A stretch of 61,868 nucleotides of DNA from Nemertoderma westbladi (lineage: Eukaryota > Xenacoelomorpha > Nemertodermatida > Nemertodermatidae). The position numbers and the translations under genes are program-made. Of this stretch, positions 12,801-24,800 are shown one piece after another. The stretch is taken from contig JAUCBJ010005915.1 of the NCBI GenBank assembly GCA_032718475.1, positions 1 to 61,868 on the forward strand, given 5' to 3'. The notes beneath the pieces are model-generated. The model saw only the letters and a list, made by a program, of their open reading frames with translations, made no database searches and had not been told where the DNA came from. The first letter of the stretch is position 1. Each line of letters opens with the position of its first letter.

Positions 12801-15800
12801 AACATAAGTTGTAGGCTTCTGAAATAGTTTATTCCACAATGTATATGTCTGGTTATTTTTTAATTGAATTTTTGCAAAGTAGTAAAATTAATGTTCTTAA
12901 AAATAATATTATTATTTTATATGTAACCTAGGAAATTAGCTACATTTTTTCGCTGCAGCTTTAAGAGTGTACATTGATTTAATATTATTTCAATACCAAT
13001 ATTACTACATCGGCATAAGATGCGTTGGCGTTGTATCACACATCTCCACATATCACACATATCCACATAGATGTATCAACAGTTACTCGCACAGTTTCGA
13101 AACTTCGCATAGTTATAACTGTATAAAGATCGTCAGTCTGCGTTTAGGAAAAATATTTTATGACAAAACAGGACAAGCGACGAGCGCAACGAGGCATATA
13201 ATGAAGACGAGTACTGCGTTGACTAAATTATTATATAAACCACCTGGCTTCACATATTGATCGCATCCCTAGTTATTATTATTATAAAGATCGTCCTAGC
13301 TTGCGTTTAAGAAATATATTTAAATACAAAACAGGACGAACGCAAAGAGGCTTATAATGAATACGAGTACTGCGTTTATTATATTCCTATAAACCACCTG
13401 GCTTTGCATATTTAACGTGCGATTGGAAATAAGTTCGTGCTACCCTTCCGTGGGTGGTAGATGTCGCGGTTATGTATTGGTGGTTGGGAAGGGTGGGGGG
13501 GGGGGGGGGGGGGGGAGATTAAAAGGGGTGAACACGTACTGTCCACCTTTCTTTGATTGATTGGTGGTGTGGGTAAATTTCTCAAAACCTGATTTTGTGA
13601 TACAGTCGCTGCATTTTAATTTGTATATAATAACTAGGCCTCGTGCTGCGCGAAGTCCCCACGAACGTGTTCACTGTACATCGCAAAAGTGCGGTAAAAA
13701 CGTGGCAAAAAAATAGAGTTACGAAATTGTCCTTTTGTACCCAGGATTAGATTATGGCTACTCCATGTTTCGACAATAATTCTAGTCCGGGCAGATTGTT
13801 AGTACAAAATCTGAACTTTTTTATAAAAGTCCCATAAAGTCTTTTCTATAAAATTTCCAACTTCGTTTTAATTAGAACACCTAGGCTAACTATAAGGACA
13901 CTTTTCGGACTCTTTTCATTTTACAAATATGTGCTTCTCTTTATCTCGTTTTCTGTCTTTCTTCCGTTTATATATACTGTATATGCGTATATAATTTTAT
14001 ATAATCTATCAAAATTAACCCCCCCCCCCCCCCCCCCCCCACCTATTTATTAGCAAATAAACCAGCTTTATACACATTTTTATTTATCCCGTTTAATATA
14101 ATATTATTTGATTACCCCATATTAAAATATACCTGTGTGTATATATTTCTAGTATAGTAAAACTATATCATTCTAAAACAATATAATCTAACTATATATA
14201 TATTTCTAATACATATTTCTGTAAGGTGACCGGCGTAATGGGCCTTCCCTGTTCTGTCTACATTCATGATCATAACGGTGTGTTTGTAGTAAATCATATA
14301 TATTAAACAATTAACAATTAATTTCATTGTAGCTCTCAATATTATGTTGTGAATCGAAACGTACATGTATATCCTTGCATAATGAGCTATCGTTGAATAA
14401 TAATTGTGCCATGTAATAAATTTGTGCCATGTTTTGATGCAATCCAACCCCCTAATCGAGCCTTTTGAGTTCGGTTCACGTAAGTTCACCTATTTTATTA
14501 TTTTGTAGACATGGAGAAGGCAGCTGAAAATGTTCGAAGATTGTCAATGTTACCGCCAAAAATTGAGGAAATTAAGGTGAGGAGGGAATATGTAAAAGCC
14601 GTTAGCGAGTTATTAGTTAACGTAAAGTTAAATCTTGGTCATTATACCATAATATTTTAAAACTTTGTTAACAAACGTTTAGTTAATTTGTTATGGAATT
14701 GGGTATGAAGATAGTTCTACTCCATTTCTTACTGCTGGGATTGGCCTTGTTAAATTTTCAAATTATTTCGCAACAACAAACCATTCAATTGATTTAGCAC
14801 TAATTAATCACTCCCATATACTTCCATAGGCTTTATTTTTCGTATATGATATTTTCACATTGTTTCTTCGTAGTGGCATAGCGAATAAATTATAATAACG
14901 TTGTGAATTCAACTTAACCACCGTTCGCTTTTATAGAAAGAGCCCTCGACGTCTGAAGACGAGGAACATAGTGCCCAAGATCATTCTGCTGAATCATCTG
15001 GGGGAGACCGATCGGTACTACAAGGCAAACTCACTAAACTCGCAATTAGAATTGGATATGGCGGTAAGTAAAAGTAAAGGAGGAATTAATAGGGAAGGGG
15101 GTGTGGTGTGATTGGTTACACAAAAAAGTGTACTTTTTAGTGTATTTTTTTAATTCTTTTCATTTATGGGAAAGTAGTTGGATACAGTATTTGGTCCCGT
15201 TTTCCCTTTTAATTAATAAGAAATAATTAGCCAACTATTATTTATTTAATAGACAAGATTCGAAGTTTTTCATCACCATTCGTTTATAATGTTCCAATAA
15301 TAAATTATGGGTTTGATGTGATCGGGGCATCTTTACTTTAATCATTCGAGTATCAAACACTGATGCACTCAGCCATGGGATACTAATTTAGTTTAGGAAT
15401 AAAATACTTTTAGCCTTCCATGGTTCAGCAGACTGAAACTGTTACTTTACTATTCCAAAAGTTGACGTAAATTAACTTTACGTAACTCCGTATCGGAAAC
15501 TTATTGACAGCGAGTTATTGTCTGAAACTTCTTTAAACATAGTCATAATACATCATGGCTATCATCATATTATCAACCCTCAATGGATGAAAGGCTGAGT
15601 GGACCCTGACGGGGCTCGAACCTTCAACCATTAAATTGAAAGTCAAGTCGTAGTACTTAGGAATTAAGACGATTGACTGATTCTTTATTTCTTTCTTTTT
15701 CAGGTTTTTTAATGGGAATCTTGACGTTCACGATAATGATTGTCAAATATTCAATAAATAAGTTCGCGATCGATGGTAAAGCATTCAACACCAGCGAGGA

Positions 15801-18800
15801 CTTCGGGAGATTCGTTAGTTTTTTCATTATGGGCGTAACCGTAATCGTAGTTGCTGTTCCTGAAGGTCTACCATTGGCTGTTACCATCTCGCTTGCCTAT
15901 TCCGTAAAGGTTGGTTTTATATTCTGGGATAATTTTTAATAATATTATATTAAGTCTATAATTAATTAGTCTCACCTTATTAAGTTATACAGAATGAAGG
16001 ATATTCATTCAATAATAATATCGTTATCTTTAAAAACCGAATTAATGATGCAAACACCAAAAGTGTTCAGTGAGTTTTAGGAGCTTAGCCTAATTTAGGT
16101 AAATTAAAAACATTAAGGAAAATGGGCATGTTACTTTGCAGATGTTTTCTAACCAAAACAATAAACGAAAAATTGTTTCACCTAGATTTAAATTTTCGCT
16201 TGCAGTCAATGTGCGTGCGGTGCGGCACTAACAACCAATGGTTTTTAAATTAACTAAAGGTTTTTAATAAATACCATATTAATAGCTGTAACATTACCTA
16301 CTATAGATATCTAATTGTAGGTCATGGCTGTAAACAGCGATTCAATGCAAAGCACCGGTAGTACAGTTGTCAAAATATGGAAGTTGGGTCAGGAAGTTTC
16401 GGGTTCGAATCCCAATAGAGTTATTTAGGGAAACTATAAAATTATAACTCTACATTTATTAAAAACTAAGGGTTTATAGTAAAAAGCAACGGTTTATGCT
16501 AAAAAGAAAATAATAATGTGGTTTGAACATTTTTTTTAGTCTTTTAAAATAAATAAACCTTTGGTCTAATTGGTGAATTTTTAACTATAGGTTATTTTCG
16601 AAACAAGTAGTTAATTATAATTAAAATAACTATTGGTTTTCGAAAATAATCAAGAGGAAAAAATCCACCAAATAAACTAAATAGTTTTTTTCCTAAAACT
16701 GTTGGTTTTTTGGAAATAACAAAAAGTAGAGAGTAGCAGTGCTTAAATCCGTTGTTTTTAATTAACTTCACATCTAACCCATCTGATCACGTGTGTTCGC
16801 ACCCACCATGGGGACCAAGGAAGTTTTCGATTCGGCACGAATGCTTTTAAGAGACTTGCCAGTCTCCCTTACATCCTTAAGTGCTCTCAAAATGAGTATC
16901 AGTTTCCTCTGGGGCGTAGATCTGGGGGGGACCGCACTGGTAATTTTGTAATAAAATGTCCTGATTCAATTTTTTTTGTAGTTTATGGGGTGTAACACTC
17001 TTGTTTGTTTACTTTTACTTTTAATTTAATATACATAACAACCCCCTGTTTAGTCAGTCTCAGTATGTCGTTACATTCTATTACACTGAAATAAGTAAGT
17101 GGTGGTATTTTGTTAAAAAACTGCCGGTTTGCAAGAACTACCTCGGGGTTGTTTTGCAACGAAAACCACCGCAGGTTGTTTCTACAAACCGGCGGTAAAT
17201 AAACATTGCCAAGAACTGGCAGTTGTGCAAACCGGGGGTTGATTATCTCTCGTAAAACCGGCGGTTCCATAACCCCCAGTTGTTTAGAGCTTAATAATGC
17301 GTTGTAAAACCTCTGGTATTTTTTATCGCAAGGAACTGCCGGTTTCTGTAACCTGTTCTGGTTAACGCAAATTCACGGTCGAATATTTAATCGGAATTTA
17401 TTAACCTATGGTTATGGTTTACTGCTGGGTAACTGGCGTTTCAACTATTTAAAACTGCCGGTTTTCTCATAAAACCACAGTTAAAACGGCAACCAAATAA
17501 ACAAGTTTTTTACGAAACCGCCGTTTAATTAACAGTCAAATAGCGGTTTTATTTGAGAAAACTGGTGGTAATTTTAATAAACTGAAGCTTTAATTTATTT
17601 ATAACCTATGGTTATAAAAGAAAAACCCACGGTTAAAACATACTAACCTGTGTGGTTATAAAGAGCAAAAAAACTTATAAACCTAGTATTTATTTACTTA
17701 TAAGTAAGTTTACTTTTTTTTCTGTAGTTTTGCTGAGTTTACAGAAGTTCAGTTATTTTTTACTGTACTAATGTTTAAGTTTACTTTTTTTGTACAGTGC
17801 AGATTTAAAGGCATACATTATTGTTATTAAATACAAAAAAATTTAAGAATATTTATCTCCGGCGGTTAGGCCTGGGATTACTTACAAAGTCTGAAGATTT
17901 TATTTCCAGTGCGGTCCCCCATGAACTATACTCCCCAGAGGAAACACCAGTACTCAATTAATTAGCTACCGTTTAAGGATGCGATGCAGATATGCGCCCT
18001 GGCTAGTCCCTTTAAGCGTTCGTGGCGAAACGGAAGCCCGTCGGGATCGAACCCATGACCTCCGGATGGATATGAACTCAACGAGATCATTAAGTGTTGA
18101 AATTATTTATTACCCCATTGGTATATAAAATACGTTACATTTTAATATATTTTTTATTTACATGACTTTATTAAGTTTCCGTTTTTCCCTATTTATTTAG
18201 CAAATGATGTACGAGAATAATTTAGTGCGCCATCTCGACGCCTGCGAAACGATGGGCAACGCGACCACCATCTGCTCCGACAAGACGGGGACATTGACCA
18301 CCAATCAGATGACAGTTACTCAGGTCTACTGCTGCAACGAGACCTTTACCGTTCACTCTCTCCTCAGTGAAGATGCCGACAGTAATCTCCACCTGAAGAA
18401 GGGTATACCGCAGCACGTTTTGGACCTGTATGGCGAAGCTGTTTCTTTCAACAGCTCAGAGGATAGCAAAATCTTTGTGAGTGTCGCATTCATTTTATGG
18501 CATACCGTTATGTCCATATTTAGACATATGAAGCTAGTGTTTAAGCGGGATCCCGATCCCAATCCCGAAAAACCGAGATCCCGGCGAAAAATGCAATCCC
18601 GGTCCCGATCCCCACTTTTTGTGGACCGGGATCCCGAAGTAAGTAAGTTTGTTGAATATCTGATAAATAGTTCCAGCAGAACGGAAATGTTTTGATTTCA
18701 TATAATTTATATTTCAGTAAACCATCCTTTAATCAATTGCAAAATAATTTTAATATAACTTTATCTTTTACTAATATTTCAGAAGTGTAAAATAAAGTGA

Positions 18801-21800
18801 GTGTTACTCAAAACCCATCACATATACTATTAACGTTAAGGAATTTAATATACAAAATTGCAATCCCGATCACGAACAACGGGATCCGGAGAATGATAAT
18901 CCCGGAATTCCCGAAAAGTCTGATCCCGTTTAAAAAAACTAAATGAACCTTCCATACTTATATTGGTTTAAGTGAATATTTAGGCAGTCCTTGGGATATG
19001 GGCGTAATAGTCTATAGAGATAATTGGGAGTATTGCGACCTTTATAGGTTAACCGGGAGAATGTGAAAAAGAATCCGAAAGAAGTGGTGATTAATGTCGA
19101 CAAAAATAACCAAACTGCTTCCTCTAAACCCGACGAGGATGTCAAGAAAGGCGTTATCCAGAAAGGTAACAAGACCGAGTGCGCTCTCCTTGGTCTGGCC
19201 TACGCCATCAATCACGATTATTTGGAAACCAGGAAACAAAAACCGTCCAGACACATAAAAGTAAGTCAGATCACATAATATTCTTCATCTATAATTGATA
19301 AAATAATTCACGTCGGCTGGTTTTTCATTTGAGTTTAAAAGAAGTTCCATTTCCTATATGTGATACGGATGTAGTTATCTATGCCCCTATAACGTATGCC
19401 GGAACAGTATAACCTCAGATGGACTGGGATATTAATTAAAATATCTTATATTTATTTTTTCTTCATTTCAGACATTTCCTTTCAACTCTAAGATTAAGTG
19501 CATGGGCACCGTGGTCACAGTCGACACGCCAGATGGACTGAAATATCGGTTGTTCGTGAAGGGCGCCTCTGAGATAGTGTTGGCTGCGTGTTCTAAAGTA
19601 ATGAAAGCCGTGAATAACCAGGCAATGCCGCCTACCACAAAGGAAATTAAATTCACTTCCTCGGAGAAGGATAGAGTGGTAAGTTAAATGCAATAAAGAA
19701 TTAATTAGTAATTAAGAATTATATTATTATAGTTATTTTATTCTATTTTATTACAATTTTTAGCTTAAATGCCAACAATTCCCTCCACTAGACCTATTTT
19801 GTATTTAATTTTATTTATAAATGTTTGTGTGTAATTAAATTAAATTTTATCAATATTATGCCCGTTGGGTAATAAACAAGTCATCAGCGATCAATTAAAT
19901 AAATAAATAATTATATTAAAGAAATATTTTGTACTAACGACACAGCAACTCAATGGATAGTTTAGCTCTCGCTACCTTACGGTCTTTCTATTATTGCTTC
20001 CACCATCACTCCGATGTAATCGTTTCGTCGACAACAGACAACCGATAGCAGACAACCGACAGCAGACAGTAGACAACCGATAGCAGACAGCCGACAGCAA
20101 ACAAACGACAGAGGCAACCGACAGAAGGCAACCGACAACAAACATCCCACAGCTGACATCCTAACGCAGCCAACCGAACGCAGACAACCGACAACCCACA
20201 GCAGACAACCTACTGTAGACAACGGATAATAACAAACAGCCGACAGCAAACAATTTTATAGCATTATAAAAATTACTTTTTTAATTGATCTATTGAACTT
20301 CGCCTCAACTCAATGATTTGGAGACCGTGCTGCAAATGCCGGGATTTCTGCCCTATTTCTCTCACTTTCAGTTATTCCCAGACCGCTTACCACCAGACTG
20401 AATAATGGCCATTAATTTAGCCAGCTTACCCGATAATATTTTCGGCGCAGGCAAATATTAAAGAATGGGCCTAAGGCCCTACTGGCTATGCATCAGTGTA
20501 CACTTCCAATAATATATTGAAAGTACAAATTTCTTGAAATCACTAGCTGCCTATAGCACAGCATAAAAGCTATGTTGACCCAAAATGTGTAATAACTACG
20601 CAAAGGGCTGCAATTAGTGTCGTTGAACCATATTTGAGATATATATCGCCTTTTTAACCCGCGTGTTTTGAAATCTGCACTCGAGGGTATTTAGATTCAC
20701 ATGCCAAACAACACAGATTTTCGAAATCGCTACCACCCGCCCCTTTGCGGTCTTTTGTAATACATTCTCCGTCTTTCCCTTCCAGTCAATCACGTTTCAC
20801 GTAGTTTCCGTATCTTTAAGTTTCCATTATTTCCTTTTACTCCGACCAACTTACCCTATCTTTACAAGGACGGGTTGCACTTAACTGCCCGAACTTAATT
20901 GCTTCGCAGCTTTGTGCATTCGGTTTACGTCTAGTTCCACTATTTACTGTGCCATGGCTGATCCTTAATATCCAACATTTAAACGATGGAATTAATGTGC
21001 TTAGGGTGGGTCCTCTCCGGAATGCTAATTTAGTATATTTTATATATTATAGCAGATATTTACTAAAATTATTGTAGGGCAGGCCAATTCTTTCCTAAAG
21101 CGGACTTCGTATGATGCTTGCTTGCTACGATTTATTTATTTCATTTTTAAGTATGTGATTCAATTTTAATGACATTAAAGGGGGGAGGGGAGGTACTGAC
21201 TTTTAAAATTTTTTTTCCAAAAACCTGAAAGATCTGTCTTACTTCTCGAGATATGGCTGTCAGTCCGTTTCACTGTCTGTCTGTCCATCAGTATCTCTAC
21301 AAAACAATTGAAAGCATAGTATCTGTCTAAAAAAATTAATTTCTGATGTCAGTATTCAAATTTGACCTCGTCGTTTCTGTCTGGAGGCCTGTCAGTCTGT
21401 CCGTCAAAATATAACCGACAGTCAAACAGATAATTTGGTAGTCATATAATGTTAAAACTGATACTCTAAATGAATTATGTGACCAGGAAACCCCTAGGTA
21501 CATTTTTACCTAGATGGTGTTCCCTTTTCTTAAATTTGACGGACAGATTGTCGGATAGTCAGAAAGACCGAAAGAGAGACGTACAAACTAACTAGATTTC
21601 ATTAAATGTGAAAACTGATCTCAGAAATGAAATCAGCACCAGGACAACCCCCATACCAAAAATCTTAGCATGGTTTTGTGCTTTGATAGACATTCTCACA
21701 TATCAACAGACAGTTTTTGTTCGAAAAGGTTCAAACTTTAAAGGTAATTATCACGGAATGGCATTTTTTAATTTTCAAATCACTACTCCTCCTACATATT

Positions 21801-24800
21801 GAACCAATTTGTTTTTTGGTATCAATTTAAATCTATTAGTGTGGGCAATAATAAAATTCGAGCAGTTTTTTTTAGTTTTACAATTATTGTTCATCTATTA
21901 TAACATTTTTTATTCCAAAATTGTAACATTACTCAACGCCGTTAGTATTAACAGCGAATTGTTATTTAGCACTTTACAACTTTAGAGGACATTACAGCAT
22001 TGTATTGGCCTGTACATTTAGTATTGTATTTGGTGTTATTGTTTACGTGGTAACCCATGACGGCGTTAAGTAATGTCCACTAAGAGGGAGACGGAGTGGG
22101 AAGTACAGGAGGATCTGTGGAGGGTGTGGGATACTGAGTGGGAAGTACAGGAGGATCTGTGGAGGTGTGGGAGACGGAGTGGGAAGTACAGGAGGATCTG
22201 TGGAGGGTGTGGGAGACGGAGTGGGAAGTACAGGAGGATCTGTGGAGGGTGTGGGAGACAGGGTGAGAAGTACAGGAGGATCTGTGGAGGGTGTGGGAGA
22301 CAGGGTGAGAAGTACAGGGGGGTCTGTGGAGGGTGTGGGAGACGGAGTGGGAAGTACAGGAGGATCTGTGGAGGGTGTGGGAGACAGGGTGAGAAATACA
22401 GGGGGGTCTGTGGAGGGTGTGGGAGACGGAGTGGGAAGTACAGGAGGATCTGTAGAGGGTGTGGGATACGGAGTGGGAAGTACAGGAGGATATGTGGTGG
22501 CGTGGGATACGGAGTGGGAAGTACAGGAGGATCTGTGGAGGGTGTGGGATACGGAGTGGGAAGTACAGGAGGATATGTGGTGGCGTGGGATACGGAGTGG
22601 GAAGTACAGGAGGATCTGTGGAGGGTGTGGGAGACAGAGTGGGAAGTACAGGAGGATCTGTGGAGGGTGTGGGAGACGGAGTGGGAAGTACAGGAGGATC
22701 TGTGGAGGGTGTGGGAGACAGGGTGAGAAGTACAGGAGGATCTGTGGAGGGTGTGGGAGACAGGGTGAGAAGTACAGGGGGGTCTGTGGAGGGTGTGGGA
22801 GACGGAGTAGGAAGTACAGGAGGATCTGTGGAGGGTGTGGGAGACAGGGTGAGAAATACAGGGGAGTCTGTGGAGGGTGTGGGAGACGGAGTGGGAAGTA
22901 CAGGAGGATCTGTGGAGGGTGTGGGATACGGAGTGGGAAGTACAGGAGGATCTGTGGAGGGTGTGGGATACGGAGTGGGAAGTACAGGAGGATCTGTGGA
23001 GGGTGTGGGAGACAGGGTGAGAAGTACAGGAGGATCTGTGGAGGGTGTGGGAGACAGGGTGAGAAGTACAGGGGGGTCTGTGGAGGGTGTGGGAGACGGA
23101 GTGGGAAGTACAGGAGGATCTGTGGAGTGTGTGGGAGACAGGGTGAGAAGTACAGGAGGATCTGTGGAGGGTGTGGGAGACAGGGTGAGAAGTACAGGGG
23201 GGTCTGTGGAGGGTGTGGGAGACGGAGTGGGAAGTACAGGAGGATCTGTGGAGGGTGTGGGAGACAGGGTGAGAAATACAGGGGGGTCTGTGGAGGGTGT
23301 GGGAGACGGAGTGGGAAGTACAGGAGGATCTGTAGAGGGTGTGGGATACGGAGTGGGAAGTACAGGAGGATATGTGGTGGCGTGGGATACGGAGTGGGAA
23401 GTTCAGGAGGATCTGTGGAGGGTGTGGGATACGGAGTGGGAAGTACAGGAGGATATGTGGTGGCGTGGGATACGGAGTGGGAAGTACAGGAGGATCTGTG
23501 GAGGGCGTGGGAGACGGAGTGGGAAGTACAGGAGGATCTGTGGAGGGTGTGGGAGACGGAGTGGGAAGTACAGGAGGATCTGTGGAGGGTGTGGGAGACA
23601 GGGTGAGAAGTACAGGAGGATCTGTGGAGGGTGTGGGAGACAGGGTGAGAAGTACAGGGGGGTCTGTGGAGGGTGTGGGAGACGGAGTAGGAAGTACAGG
23701 AGGATCTGTGGAGGGTGTGGGAGACAGGGTGAGAAATACAGGGGAGTCTGTGGAGGGTGTGGGAGACGGATTGGGAAGTACAGGAGGATATGTGGAGGGT
23801 GTGGGAGACGGATTGGGAAGTACAGGAGGATCTGTGGAGGGTGTGGGAGACGGAGTGGGAAGTACAGGAGGATCTGTGGAGGGTGTGGGAGATAGGGTGA
23901 GAAGTACAGGGGGGTCTGTGGAGGGTGTGGGAGACGGAGTGGGAAGTACAGGAGGATATGTGGAGGGTGTGGGAGACGGATTGGGAAGTACAGGAGGATC
24001 TGTGGAGGGTGTGGGAGACGGAGTGGGAAGTACAGGAGGATCTATGGAGGGTGTGAGATATGGAGTGGGAAGTACAGGGGGATCTGTGGAGGGTGTGGGA
24101 GGCGGAGTGGGAAGTACAGGGGGATCTGTGGAGGGTGTGGAAGACGGATTGGGAAGTGCAGGAGGATCTGTGGAGGATGTGGGATACGGAGTGGGAAGTA
24201 CAGGAGGATCTGTGGAGGGTGTGGGAGACGGAGTGGGAAGTATAGGAGGATCTGTGGAGGGTGTGGGAGACGGAGTGGGAAGTATAGGAGGATCTGTGGA
24301 GGGTGTGGGAGACGGAGTGGGAAGTACAGGAGGATCTATGGAGGGTGTGAGATATGGAGTGGGAAGTACAGGAGGATCTGTGGAGGGTGTGGGAGGCGGA
24401 GTGGGAAGTACAGGGGATCTGTGGAGGATGTGGGATACGGAGTGGGAAGTACAGGAGGATCTGTGGAGGGTGTGGGAGACGGAGTGGGAAGTATAGGAGG
24501 ATCTGTGGAGGGTGTGGGAGACGGAGTGGGAAGTATAGGAGGATCTGTGGAGGGTGTGGGAGACAAGGTGAGAAGTACAGGAGGATCTATGGAGGGTGGA
24601 GATGAAACTGATGAACAACACTGAAAAAACAAAACGGGGTTTTTTCAAAAATAAAAGCCGGTTCTCCGAAAATAACCTCGGGTATTTTGGGAAGATTTAA
24701 ACCAAGGTTATTTTCGAAGAACCGGCGTTTTGGTTTGTAATAAAAACCGCGGTTTTCAAGGTTTTTAAACCATGCTATATGTAATGAAAGGTTTCTCAAA

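Noticed and set aside
16335-16425. Functional tRNA gene
   Set aside because: B box fits but T stem and acceptor stem are imperfect and a normal anticodon arm could not be drawn.
18477-18695. Extension of PMCA exon 5 past its donor
   Set aside because: Sequence is an intronic hAT-like MITE with no match to PMCA; the GTGAGT donor and the next exon phase fit perfectly without it.
22066-24648. 860-codon minus frame (Pro/Ser/Thr-rich) and long plus frames (Gly-rich)
   Set aside because: 42-bp unit is a multiple of three and lacks stops in several frames; purely repeat-derived and the tracks overlap each other.
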